Source: Eremomyces bilateralis CBS 781.70 (lineage: Eukaryota; Ascomycota; Dothideomycetes; Eremomycetales; Eremomycetaceae). From it: 64,000 nucleotides of DNA. Of the stretch, positions 11,613-22,853 are shown piece after piece. The position numbers and the translations under genes are program-made. Position 1 is the stretch's first letter. Every line of letters begins with the position of its first letter. Location of the stretch: positions 674,764 through 738,763 of the forward strand of contig NW_022985076.1 of the NCBI RefSeq assembly GCF_010015585.1. The letters are read 5' to 3'. The notes under the pieces were generated by a model that was given only the letters and a program-made list of their open reading frames with translations, was not told the DNA's origin and searched no databases.

Positions 11613-13043
11613 GGACAACTCCCTTGCTTTGCGAAAATCCATATGTGGGTTTGATGGCTTACGGTCTGCCGTCTGCAGCTCTCTTCGACAGCCCTGTCGG
11701 TGTCATGAGCCAGATAGCTCCCTCGTGAAGGTCCGTTTTCGTCAGGTGTTAGAGGACTAGTGTTTAAGAATACGGGGAAGCATAGGCGGCGTACCTATAT
11801 TATTTTGCGGTCATATTAAGGCTTCCGAACTTGCAGGACCACCGTGAAAAGCTTGGATCCATGTTGTTTCAAACCTGTCGTCACAGTATGGAATATCCGG
11901 TATGTTTCAACGCCAAATGCATGGGGTGCTTAGTGCCTACTGGAAGGCAACCACAAAGAGGAATACCTATCAGGTACCTACAATCGTCAATCATAAATTG
12001 GTACTCGGATCATGCCGATCGTTTTGCGGAGGCATATGGTTAGTATATATTATATGCACATCCGCGGAGCGACTAATGAGCATGATTTATTTAGGGCTAA
12101 TGCATAATGTCGCTTCGTAGAAACGACCTCGTGGGACCCCGGAGAGCGATGTTCCGTACAATCGATTCCATGATCAGAGGCCTCGAACTTGATATGTAGT
12201 ACACAGCGATACTGGTTCATGAGTGAGCAGCGTGTTTGAGTCGTGACTGTGATGAGGATATCAAATAATTAGGATATATACAACGGATGGATGGCAATGA
12301 GACGAGTCTCTGCCGAGTCCAGACTCCACAATGACCTTTCATACCCCATGGGGGAGTGCCAAAGTACCTGTCAAGTGTGCACTCATGGATGAACGGCACG
12401 CACCATATTGAATTCAAGTCCATACCTATACTCCGCATTTGATCGAACACCTGACCGATTGCGAATTGCCTAATCAATATCGTGTGGGGTGACGTTGGTT
12501 GATGGCTTGATGCCCGTTTGTAATCTGATACCCGGGGTACCGATGAGGGAATTTCACCGAATCGCCGCTTTGCCTCCCTACCGCTTCCATGTGACATTTT
12601 TATTAATTGGCAGTATGAGATTGAGTAAGGTGGATAGTCAAATAATGTTCGATTTACATTGTTAACGTATTTGTTCTCCTCCTGGGAGTATACCAGCCGG
12701 GTTCCAAGTCTAGCCGGATCATGAGGCTCCAACGGTTTCTGGTAGACGAGGTGTTATTGTCGATTGCCGAAACAGGGTGAGCTTATCTAGACTCCTTCCG
12801 ATAGGACAGCTACTAGTTACTGACACATGAAAGTCTTCACGTGTGCATGACCGCAACAATGGGCGTAAGGATGGCTGCAACCGAGGCGAGTGTAGGGGTT
12901 GGTGCTGGGAAGCTGGGGCTAGGAAAGCGATTGACAAATTGATAGGCCATGAACTCATGATTGGCGATGGGCATCATCGGAACCCAGAAGAGAGCCAGCA
13001 GCAAAGCAATTGGTAAATGATATACATCACGGACTCATAGTAT

Positions 13044-13080
13044 TATGGGGTAAGCTACGGGGTATGGGGTAAGCCACGGA
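13044..13080. repeat. Two-copy G-rich direct repeat
   Basis: TATGGGGTAAGCTACGGG and TATGGGGTAAGCCACGGA lie one base apart. The second copy runs into ACGGAGTAC, a 9-mer seen in other intergenic parts of the window. Confidence 0.7.
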
Positions 13081-13370
13081 GTACATACTGGGGAGTGGGG
13101 ACGTATCAAGTATAGACGATGGAGGTCCTGTGTTAATGAATTATGATGGGCCAACTCGCAACTAGGAACTACAAACAAGCATTCCGTATTCTGTAACCGT
13201 GAACATGTAAACTAACAAGTAACCACTCATAAGCGGGGAGGTGGCGACTTGGTTCAATCGTTTAAGCCTTCGTTGTTAGAACCGGCGTTGAACGGCTCCT
13301 TCGCTTGGCTGTTCTAGTCTGTCCTCCGGCGCTCCTCCGGCTTTTCCCTCCTATTCTTCCATGTATTCCC

Positions 13371-13410
13371 CAATTTCCCCCAATTTCCCCCAATTTCCCC
13401 CAATTTCCCC
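13371..13410. repeat. Tandem 10-bp array (CAATTTCCCC x4), G-quadruplex capable
   Basis: Four perfect units follow a half unit and precede a degenerate CAATCCCC unit. The minus strand therefore has six regularly spaced runs of four or five G, separated by short A/T linkers. Confidence 0.85.
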
Positions 13411-14457
13411 CAATCCCCAGGTTCCCTTCTTTGTTCCGTATTACTTCGTCCTCTATTTCCCGGTAAACTCATTAAGCGCGCCAGGGGTCCTTGGGGCCCA
13501 ACTCCAGGCAATTTGGCCATCAATACGGGATATGTGCCGTGTATCCTCATTCCTCATTCCTCTATAACAGTCCTCCTCGCGTCAATCAAGATTCAAGACC
13601 CATCCCATATATCCACCACTCATGCGATACTGCAATGCAATACAACCATCCTGCCCAATGACACAATCGCAATTACGATCTGCCCGAACACTTCCCACCA
13701 GCTAGAACTCCAGAAGCCCTGAATCACTAGGTCCCGCAATGGTTGAATGTTTCCCAATTGGCCGTGTGTCCGTGTTGCCACTGCGACAGATCGTTTCCCC
13801 ATCTAAAACAAAGGGCTAACCGTGATACGAATGGGTTCATCAAAAATCCAAGGTTCAAGACATGGGGTTGTCGGGGGTTGGAGTGGGTCGTTCCTTTGTC
13901 ACATTTTCTCCCATAGTGGGCATTTTGAACCACCTTCTCGCATCTCGACCACATGCATCCCGCATGTGGTTGTCCCGGAGCGATCGTTCCATTTTTTGCC
14001 CTAATTGGCACCCACTGCTAATGCGTCTGAATTGGCCATCGCGCATGATAGTCACTCAACGGTGGAAGAGATATGGTTAGTCCATCAGTGGCGCACCCTT
14101 GGGAGGGGGGTCAGAGCGCCTCCATATTCCTTCATAATGCTTCTTTTCGTTGCACGAGGCAGAAAGTTCCATGGGTCTACCCATGCGACGCCTCCTCCAC
14201 GCTTAACATGTGCTTTTGCGGATCATTTTTATACTCATTTCCATCCCTTTGTCACCACAAGGTCGTTCTGTTCATATCACCCTCCCGATTCCGCGTTCCA
14301 GGTTGAAGTGACGTTGGACCTCCTTGGTCACTTATTTCCCTTCTGAGCCTCTCATTCCTCTCCGGACCTTTGACCTTAGCTTTGACCTTGGCTTACATTG
14401 CTACTGGTCTCGTCGAGTCAATTTCATTTGCCTTACTGCTGTGCGGGAGGCTTCAAC

Positions 14458-15637
14458 ATGGCTGCCGATAAACTGAAACCCGAGACGGTCGAGCAGGAAA
14501 ACGGTGGATATGATACTTACGGATCGAAGCCCAGCGCTGGGCAGAGGGTGAAAGCCCATCTTAAGAGACGGTGGTGGGTGCATCTGATCATCTTCCTCCT
14601 TATCGTATTGCTTGTGGTCCTCTTAATGTAAGTACAATTTTGAAATCCGAGGAACTAGGACATGCAAGCTCTAACTCCCCGGTGACCAGAATCTTCGTCG
14701 CCTTTCCTAAAATCGCTCAAAAGGAAGTCAACAAGGCCGAGGTCGTGTTGGTATCCGAAGTCGTCACTGACCCTACGCCTGATTCGGTCCAATTGAAGCT
14801 GGTGTCTCGGGTGTTGAGTGATAGCAAGTATCATCCGAAAATCGACGCCTTCGAGGCTGCGCTTTATCTGGAGGACACACTCCCTGATATCATTCCCTTC
14901 GTCTACGTCACCATCCCGGAAATGATTAGCAAGAGTGACGTGACCGCGGTCGTCGAACAGCGTGTCACTATTGCGAACCAGGAGCAGTTTGCCCGCTACA
15001 ACAAGTTGGCCTTGGCGAGTGAAAAGTTTAACATTGGTCTTCAAGGGAGGCCAAAGATCCACGTCGGAAAATTGCCGGTCACAACCGTCGATTTCAACAA
15101 AATCGTAGAAAGCAAAGGTTAGCATCTTATCCCTTTACGCCCTTGTTGTTGAAAGATCTGGGCACACTAACTCTAACAACAGGCCTCAACGGACTCGCCG
15201 GTTTTAAGATTGAGAGCTTCGAAATCAAGCTCCCTGCTGAACCTGATGGAAGCAACATGGTCGGCACCGTTTTCATCCCGAACCCTTCACCCCTCGACTT
15301 CACAATGGGCGATGTCACCTTGGACATCTTTGTGGCTGGCAAGCTCATCGGGAACTCCACCCTTGCCAATCTCCATATCGCTCCTGGCGAGAATCGCCTC
15401 CCCCTTCGTTCTATTGTGGAGCAAACCGAAGTTATCTCCTTGGTTACCAGCACGTACCAGGACGGTATGCTTCCGGTCGACATCGTTGGCAGAAGCGCTG
15501 TAGACAAAGACGGCCAACATCTCACGTACTTCGAGGAGGCTTTGAAAGGAAATTCCATGCATACCGAACTCAATGTGGGCGAAGCCCTAACGAAGATGGG
15601 CATCGACCTAAACGCATTGACAAGTGGCTCGGGCTGA
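14458..15637 (+). CDS. Single-pass membrane protein with LEA_2/DUF3712-like domain
   Basis: Three exons, 14458-14627, 14690-15117 and 15183-15637, give 350 residues. A basic cytosolic tail (KAHLKRRWWVH) is followed by one strong transmembrane helix (LIIFLLIVLLVVLLM) and a long beta-rich ectodomain. The repeated pattern with LNGLAGFKIESFEIKLP, NPSPLDFTMGDVTLDIFVAG and LANLHIAPGENRLPLR fits the fungal LEA_2/DUF3712 family. These proteins are vacuolar or plasma-membrane associated in fungi and have no settled function. The exon junctions keep frame; the third intron acceptor follows a CTCTAAC branch site. The start is the first ATG after a pyrimidine-rich leader. Confidence 0.85.
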
Positions 15638-16868
15638 TTGGTTGGCTCGATTCGCGTGTCTGCTAGGCAAGTGCCGAGATCATGTGCATTCCACGATGTT
15701 GCAAAGATCTCCACGCAGACGTTGACAATCGGATACCCCCTGGCAGAATGCAGATGTGTGACTGCAAGCCGACCTGGCCTTCTTTTCGTCAATCTCTTAT
15801 TCGTCTCTACTTTCTCAATCTGACAATGCCCTGTTTGGCACCGAGTGCCTGCAGGAACCTTTCGTGGACCGAGGATTATCTTGGACTAATGTCTGGCTCA
15901 TATCCATGGCATGGATAATTTCCCCAAAGCTGTTTAAGGGGGTCACATGGCCTGCCCTACGTTTTGGTTTCCAGTTAGAACCTCTTCATGTCTCAACTAC
16001 GCCGATGGTCTTTGTGAATCGCATGAAACTGAAGAAATCTCTAGGGTACATTGGAAGGCCAGCATGTTGGGCGGAGACACTGTACAATACCCCTAGTCTT
16101 GTATCGAGGCTTTGTCTGCTAGTTTTTATAGGGCGGGGTGGGAGGACCAATGGGGGGAAAGGAATATTATGATACCTGGAATTGCAATTCACTTAAATCA
16201 TTTTACCGTTCCTGAGCATCGGGTCTCCCTACGCACCTAGTGTCGGAAATTTGACTGGAGCATTCGCATTCGATAGCTTCAATCACCAGGCATCCCTTTA
16301 GAGAGGAAGACGGAGGCGTGCTTGAGATTGAGGTCCCAGTTTTGGGTACGTTAAGGCTTTCAGCAGGAAATTAGACCAGGGTGATATTCCTGGTAATGGT
16401 ACAAAAGTTCACAATTGCCTCTATCCCCTTGATAGAATGGTGAACAATCAATTCATGGACTGGTATCACTGAGTGCTGAGTCGATTTTTGCTACAATGTG
16501 TATAGACCCGAAGCAACGGGAGCTAGCTGGGACTTTCCAATTATCACCTGCATGGTCCTTACATAGCACCGGTACATCCCCACGAGGTCACCCGGCTTGT
16601 TGCCACTGAAATATAGAAATATGAAAGACCAATATGCAAGGTTGATGCAAACAAGGATGGCGAATCCAAAGCACGTGACTGGCAATGACTAAGCTATAAG
16701 CAGACCGCACCCAGGACGCTGATTGGTTCAACGGTTGAAGGTTGTTCCGTCACATGGATTGAGTCATTCGCTTTCGTGACGTTTCTCATCGCTTGCCTCT
16801 TCTCGAGAACATTTCAAACTTGGCTGGAATCCAACATCACATTCCAACCTCCTCCAACACACATTACC
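15638..16868. other. Intergenic stretch upstream of eIF2-beta
   Basis: No supported gene. It holds the 3' UTR of the LEA_2-like gene and the eIF2-beta promoter, with a CACGTGA site at 16672-16678. Confidence 0.6.
16672..16678 (+). promoter_or_regulatory. CACGTGA E-box-like site upstream of eIF2-beta
   Basis: Lies 197 bp before the ATG at 16869. The same core is found upstream of several other housekeeping genes here; binding by a bHLH factor is an inference. Confidence 0.4.
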
Positions 16869-17900
16869 ATGGCCGACACAACTACAGAACGGCCGAAGCG
16901 GAAATCGGTCGCATTCAGCGAAGGTGCCACCATTGTCGATACGGACGGCCAAGTCACCGAAATGAACGGACATACCGAGAAGACCACCGCCGAGAGCCAC
17001 TCCCACCCCAGCCCGAGCTCCAACCCGACAGTTCCAAACGGTGCTGCCGGTGATGGGGAAGTGGACGAGGTTACTGCGATGATGGCAGGACTGGCCAAGA
17101 AGAAGAAGAAGAAGTCCAGCAAATCCAAGGAAGGCGTTGAAGCGGACGGCGAGAAGGCCGAGAATAACGGCGAATTTGACCCCAGCGCGCTCAAGAAGAA
17201 AAAGAAGAAGAAGAAGGCGGTCGACGCTGATGACTTTGAGGCAAAGCTAGCTGAAGCCGATGCCGGTGACAAAGGTGGCGAGGAGAAGGTCAGCGCAAAA
17301 CCCCCAGCGGAGGAGCAGACCGGCGATTTCGAACAGGGCACCGGTATCTGGGCTCACGATGCGAAGACTCCAGTTGTCTACAGCCTCCTATTATCGAGAT
17401 TCTTCACTCAGCTGCAGTCACACCATCCCGATCTCTTCTCCAGCGGTCACAAGAGCTACAAGATTCCTCCCCCGCAATGTCTGCGTGAAGGCAACAAGAA
17501 GACTATCTTTGCCAACATTTCCGAGATTTGTAAACGAATGAAGAGAACGGATGAACACGTCATTCAATTCTTGTTCGCTGAATTGGGTACCAATGGCAGT
17601 GTTGATGGAAGCCGTCGACTGGTCATCAAGGGGCGATTCCAACAAAAACAGATCGAGAACGTCCTTCGAAGATATATCGGTAAGTGTGGTTTGACCTGTT
17701 ACAACGGATATGAGGCTAACCATTGACTAGTGGAATACGTGACATGCAAGACCTGCAGATCTCCAGACACGGAGTTGGTCAAGGGGGAGAATCGGTTGAG
17801 TTTCATCACTTGCAACTCATGTGGCAGCAGGCGCAGTGTGACTGCGATCAAGACAGGTTTCTCTGCCCAAGTTGGGAAACGCCGACGCCAGCGAGCATAA
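16869..17900 (+). CDS. SUI3: Translation initiation factor eIF2 subunit beta
   Basis: Two exons, 16869-17679 and 17731-17900, give 326 residues. The N-terminal half is charged and holds two poly-lysine blocks (about residues 78-83 and 110-117), which in this family bind eIF5 and eIF2B-epsilon; the yeast protein has three. The conserved core runs from [12 protein letters not shown] through [14 protein letters not shown] and [18 protein letters not shown]. The C4 zinc ribbon (CKTC...CNSC) lies on exon 2 and ends in GKRRRQRA. eIF2 brings initiator tRNA and GTP to the small ribosomal subunit. The frame extends upstream of 16869 but lacks family similarity, so this ATG ([13 protein letters not shown]) was chosen. 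The gene converges on the UCH gene 210 bp away. Confidence 0.95.
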
Positions 17901-18110
17901 GTGTGCGCATCAATACTTGCCATTCACACTCGCCTTCGTACAAATTGATGGTCACTGGGAGTTTTCATTCTCTGGGTTGCATAGGAGGTTTACACGGGCC
18001 ACACAGTCTACAGGGCCGAAGCAATGATGTATATTCAGCTTCTATCCTTACTGGAGCGCTCGTCTAGTAGTATGACACGTCCATGAGGGCAACACAGGAA
18101 TATAATCCCA

Positions 18111-18960
18111 TCAATCATCCAAGTCGCTACAAACTGCAACGAGACTGAAGTCCATCCGCCCCATCTTTTTTCCGACATCCAGGAAATCTCTTGCCCCTAT
18201 ATTCAGGGCCTTCTCGCTGAGTGCATCCTGACCCTTCACCAATTCTCCCCTCTTTACCGGTCCATTCATACCACCGTTCATTTCCCATAGCCCACCATCA
18301 CTTCCTTTCACGAAGGTCACGAAATGATGACCGAACTCCACGACTGCCACCGGGGCTTCCGTATCACCCAGCCTTGCAGACTCTTGATGTGCCCGTTCTA
18401 ATGCCTCGCTGTTGTGCAATAGATGGGCACGCTCCCCCGCCTTCAGTGGCTCAGCATCCTCAACCAGTTTGCTAAGGAGAGATCCTGGTAGGATCATCGA
18501 TCGCAGTGGTCCGTTCGTGAGAGCATGGAGGAGACTGTGCAAGCCACATGCATTTCCGATGGTTTGTCGAAACCACATTACGGGTTCAGACGAGCCTGAC
18601 CCAGTATACTCGGGGATTGTAGACTCGAACTCATCGCGGGCAGCATGGTAGACTGGCGCAGGCACCATTATTATGAGGGCGTGACACGGTCGAGGGATAT
18701 GTGCTAGGAAATCCCGGTCAAGGGACAGGACATCGTGGAAAGTGATACGGTCCGATACACCCAGTCGAGCAGCAAGGCCACTCAGGACCTCAGGGTTATT
18801 CTCTTGAGAATGGAGGTTAGTAAGGAACTCTCTATGTTGAGACACTGCCATGTTGAGACACTCCGTTGAGACCAAGTGGGTGCGAACTGGGCTATTACTC
18901 ACCTAAAGCAATCAACACTTTCTTCCCCGATTCATCTATCACGGTGTCTGGGTCCGCCAT
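18111..18960 (-). CDS. Ubiquitin C-terminal hydrolase, UCH (peptidase C12) family
   Basis: Two exons, 18960-18903 and 18802-18111, give 249 residues. The 100-nt intron has donor GTGAGT and branch CTTACTAACC. UCH landmarks are NPEVLSGLAARLGVS, then the oxyanion Gln99 and nucleophile Cys105 in QTIGNACG, and the catalytic His179 in GHHFVTFVKG. The acidic third member of the triad, usually Asp in a LYELDG-type motif, is Asn195 here (LWEMNGG, codon AAC). UCH enzymes free ubiquitin from small adducts in cytosol and nucleus. The substitution could lower activity or may be common in this fungal clade; I cannot tell from one sequence. Length is close to the UCH-L3/Yuh1 norm. Confidence 0.9.
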
Positions 18961-19678
18961 TTCATGGAAAACAGCAAGCCCGGTCAGTACTTGCGAGTAG
19001 TTTCTTCCTAGTGCGTAAGCACTATCAAGTGAACTTGGTGGGTAAGGTGTGATGCTGGTTTTGTTGCGCAATAATCGGTCGAGATGGGTTTACAACTTCA
19101 CATTATTAATACATTGTCGATGGACAAGCACCTTGCAGGTACCTACCACGCCCGGTTTTAGATATCGCTACATCAGTAAGTATTATTAGCTGTTGCATGT
19201 GTCAAAACAGACTGCTCCTGAGCTCCTCCCATTGCTGCCTGGGAGATGCTTCATTCATATCGGCCACTCCAACAGCTCTCCATGTATTTTTGGCATAGCC
19301 TCAATTGCCAATCCCGTGGGCGCTTCTAGGCTCTCCCACCATCCAATAATGAGCAAGGTATGGATCAACAGCGAGTCCCTGGCGCGAGTGGCGTCTGTAG
19401 ACTGTATTCATTTGAGTAGCACAGGCGATACCCCGCCAGCCGCTGGGGGAGAAATGTCCGCCGTGAAGCGATACCGTTTGGAGGTCTCTGGTCCTCTCTA
19501 TCGTCTCATGCGCTACGCTCTCGAGCCGACTCCTGCATTCTATGTTTCCTCCGTTGACTTAAAGATACGATCATCTGCCGTGGATTCGCGGTGCATCCAT
19601 ATTTTCGAGTCCATCCTCGACAGGATATCCTTAAGCTCGACACCGTGATACCGTGCTCTTCCCAACCGAATTGGCAGA
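18961..19678. other. Divergent intergenic region between UCH and AIM24-like genes
   Basis: A 718-bp promoter region. A 151-codon plus-strand frame (19193-19648) ends 31 bp before the AIM24-like start, begins without an ATG and shows no family. Confidence 0.6.
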
Positions 19679-21000
19679 ATGTCCGGACAATATTACCCTC
19701 GTGAGTTGATTCCCGCCTGAACCAAGTCAGGAGGATTTAAGGATTGACAACATCACAGCGCCCCCGGAGAAGGGTGGTTATACCCAAGGTGTGCAATTCG
19801 ACACGTTTGTTGGGCATGAACCGTTCCACTAACTCTCGTGAAAGACCTTCCCCACCACCCGGCCCCTCAGCAGCAATTCTCGCCTCCTCCTCAAGCACCT
19901 CCGGGTCAACAGCAGCAATACTATCCTCCCCCTCCTCCTTCTTCTGGAGGACATCCTCCTCCAGGCTATCCTCCTCCTCCGAACCAACCTCCACAGCAAC
20001 AGTACGGTGAAAAGGCGCCCGGAGGGTATGCCTCCCCTCCACCCCATCAGCAGTATGGCGCACCTCCTCCCCAAGCGACGCATCCGGGCCACACTCCATC
20101 CCCTGTTCCGGTTGCTCAACCACCGCAGTCGCAGCAGGCGCCCATGAACATGAATGCACCAGGGGCGATGCCAGGAGGGGCGCCACCCGCTCAGCATTTT
20201 GTCGGTGCACATACAAACCAGGATGACGTTGGAACTTTCAATGGAGGGAGCTATCGAATCAGTCACCGGGACACGAACTCCATCTTGACACTCCAGCTTG
20301 CCATGGGGTGTCCTTTGACGGCAAAGCCAGGCGCCATGATTGCTATGTCGCCAACCCTGACTCTCAAGGGCGATGTGAGCTTTAGCATGAAGAAGCTGAT
20401 CGTGGGCGGCTCTATGACATCCTCACAGTATACCGGTCCGGGTGAACTGCTCTTATGTGGTCCCGCGCTCGGCGACATCACTAATATTCGCTTGAACGGC
20501 AACGAGCAGTGGAGCGTCGGCAAAGATGCATTCCTTGCCTGCACCCAGGGTGTTATCAAGGAGTATAAGAGTCAGGGGTTCACCAAGGCTATGTTCTCAG
20601 GCGAGGGTCTTTTCGTCTTCAAGATCTCAGGAAACGGCATAATGTGGATTACAAGCTTCGGAGCGATTGTCAGGAAAGACGTCAGTGATATCTACCTCTA
20701 CCGAGACGATGCGCTAACGGAACGACAGCTACAAAACGGGGAAAAATATATCGTCGACAACGGGCATCTGGTAGCCTGGAACTGCAAGTATGTACTTGAG
20801 CGTGTTGCCAGCGGCGGCCTCATCTCTGGAATGGCGTCAGCGGAAGGCTTGGTTTGCAAGTTCACCGGTATGTCATGGTACAAGAGGACGCAAGCAGCAT
20901 CGACTAAACTTTCTCAGGCCCTGGATCGATCTTCTTCCAGACAAGGAATCCTCAAGCGTTCGCTGCTTATGTTACCGCCAATTCAGCGGGAGCCCAGTAA
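19679..21000 (+). CDS. AIM24/DUF124-family protein with long Pro/Gln-rich N-terminus
   Basis: Four exons, 19679-19700, 19759-19788, 19845-20867 and 20918-21000, give 385 residues; the first two exons are only 22 and 30 nt. The N-terminal 130 residues are Pro/Gln/Gly/Tyr-rich ([19 protein letters not shown] type) and disordered. The C-terminal half is the AIM24 beta-sandwich, with [37 protein letters not shown], and [10 protein letters not shown]. The last exon ends [19 protein letters not shown], the family's usual finish. Yeast Aim24 is a mitochondrial inner-membrane factor; this form lacks an obvious presequence and resembles the cytoplasmic fungal paralogue. Every junction keeps frame, and the third intron has a CACTAAC branch site. 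Confidence 0.88.
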
Positions 21001-21584
21001 CCTCGAACCGGAAGTTCATAATGTCTTTGTGCGTGCAATGCTTATGTTTTCAAATTGAATGTGGATGTCCCGTTATCCTTCTCTGACGTTATATGTTTGT
21101 CAGCAAGCAGCGGCGCTGTCTGTCCAATGAACCTCTCTTAGCTACTGGTACTTTGTCGAAAGTTTTCAGTTTCTCGCTTGCCTTCCAACAAACCGTTCTT
21201 TGATCTACCTGTCTGATTTCAATGCCACATCGGGTTCGTCCGGTATGTCTGGCAGTCGGAATGAGCGTATCTGGGACCTCGATTCGTTCAATTAAAAAGG
21301 TTGCCAGCGTCATGATGTGTCCGTTCGATACCAATACGTCGACTCTAACTCAAGGTCGCGAAATTACTCGTGACATCATCTCGATGTGTCAAATGTAATC
21401 GGCAAAGTTCTGATATCCTTGAAAGGAGCCGGAGTGGGATCCTCGGGATGCTAATGGCTTGGCAACTGGCTGTGGGTCCTTGACTTTTGTAGTCGAGCAG
21501 TTCTTCTAAGATTGTAGCATATTCTCTGCACTGAAATCCAACTATGTTCATCTCATGACTCCATTCTAAACAGTCGAGTGCTGC
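21001..21584. other. Convergent intergenic stretch, no gene seen
   Basis: Lies between the stops of the AIM24-like (+) and GH53 (-) genes. Only short frames without family signal were seen. Confidence 0.65.
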
Positions 21585-22853
21585 TTAAAGTGACTTAAAA
21601 ACATTGAAGCTCCTGGGTGAGTCAGTTGTGCGTTGTATCCGCAGGCTTTAGCAAAGAGGATGACTTACGAACGAGGTCTCGCCGTGGCTGCTGATCCACT
21701 CCACGTCACTTCGAACATAGTCCCTCCGTCCTCGCAGGGACTCCCAAGACTCCAGTTATCAATCCACCCAGGCTCCCAATACATCAAGCCTTTTCCAAGA
21801 CCACGGGGCACACCTTCCAGCACCTGAGCGACCTTCTTCATCCACTGAACCTGTCCGTCGGCGGAGAATGGGATCGATCGGAGACTCGGGGGGATTCGGC
21901 TGGCGCCTTGCGAGCATTTGATCGGCCAATCCGTTTCACTGACTACAATGGTTTTGCCATATTTATTCGCCATGTTGTTCAGAGTGGATTTGAAGTTCTC
22001 GAGGGTAGAATCGGTAGGGTCCCAAAATGGATAATAAGAGACCCCCTGCACATCGACGTTCGACATAGAGAAACCGGCTTTGATGATGCCGTCATAGAAC
22101 CATTCTTGCGTTGACCAGGAGCTGCCGCAGTCAGTTGGGCCGACGCTCAAAACCAAGCCACCTTTGCGAATCAGAAACGGTGACATACTATCCCTCATCC
22201 AAGTGGATCATCACTTTTGCTCGCGAGCCAAACTTGCTGTCTTTGACACCCTCGGATGCCGAAGTAAGCAACTTAGCCAGATTTTTCATCTGGTCATATT
22301 TGCCAGTCGGCCACAGCATACCAGCGCGGACCTCATTGCCAATCGATATGAGGGTGACGTCGACTCCCGCATCATGAAATGCATTCGCAACATCTCTTGT
22401 ATAGCCCTTTAGCGTCGTTACTAGGTCTCCGGTATTCAACTTTGCCCATGCAGCAGGCTTCGTTTGATGACCTGGGTCCGCCCAGGTGTCAGAATAGTGC
22501 AAATTGAGGATCACAGAGAGCCCTGCTGCTGTTGCACGTTTGCCGAGCTTGATGCCATAATCGAGACCGTAATTCCCGTCTGAAGGATTAACCCATCTGC
22601 GATCATATGAATATCATTCCTATTGGCGTTAGGGAGGGATTGCAGACACACGGATCTTGATACTATTGGCACCAGCGTTCTTTGCTATCGATTCCAATGG
22701 TTGTTGATTTCCTTCGAAATCCAAATAGGTCACACCTTTTGACTCTTCAACAAGCACCGACGAGATGTCGAATGTCTTCCAGGTCAACGCAGCCGCAACA
22801 TAATGCGTCCCTAGCAGTATGGAAAGACTGACAATAAAGGAAAGGACACGCAT
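21585..22853 (-). CDS. Glycoside hydrolase family 53 endo-beta-1,4-galactanase
   Basis: Four exons, 22853-22648, 22596-22189, 22121-21669 and 21612-21585, give 364 residues. The N-terminus MRVLSFIVSLSILLGTHYVAA is a clear signal peptide, so the enzyme is secreted. GH53 landmarks are RVWVNPSDGNY, NLHYSDTWADPG, the acid/base Glu157 in SIGNE, HLDEG, the nucleophile Glu267 in VVSETDWP, and MYWEPGWI. The family cuts beta-1,4-galactan side chains of type I arabinogalactan (pectin). Exon 4 adds only eight residues (FNVFKSL end) after a perfect GTAAGT donor. Intron 1 uses a weak donor, GTCTGC, required to rebuild the conserved RVWVNP. A three-copy 11-bp tandem repeat lies in the leader just before the ATG. 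Confidence 0.92.

Larger units (their letters stand above)
11613..14457. other. Gene-poor 2.8 kb intergenic region
   Basis: The longest stretch without a supported gene. Frames up to 171 codons occur (12217-12732 minus), but none shows a domain, consistent codon pattern or splice signals. It contains a G-rich near-duplicate at 13044-13080 (TATGGGGTAAGC units) and a 10-bp tandem array at 13371-13410. A non-coding RNA or a fast-evolving gene cannot be excluded. Confidence 0.55.

Noticed and set aside
10980-11642. A 220-codon minus frame opposite the VPS53 3' end
   Set aside because: Antisense shadow of a Ser/Gly/Pro-rich tail; no family signal.
12217-12732. A 171-codon minus-strand frame in the gene-poor region
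   Set aside because: No recognisable domain, start context, splice signals or coding-like composition; frames of this size arise by chance in 2.8 kb.
16814-17341. A Phe/Ser-rich 175-codon minus frame with apparent membrane segments
   Set aside because: The Phe runs are the complement of the poly-lysine codons of eIF2-beta.
19193-19648. A 151-codon plus frame just upstream of the AIM24-like gene
   Set aside because: It begins without ATG, has no family signal and occupies the expected promoter.
19737-20266. Long Arg-rich and Gly/Glu-rich minus frames opposite the AIM24-like gene
   Set aside because: They are antisense shadows of the Pro/Gln-rich coding repeats.
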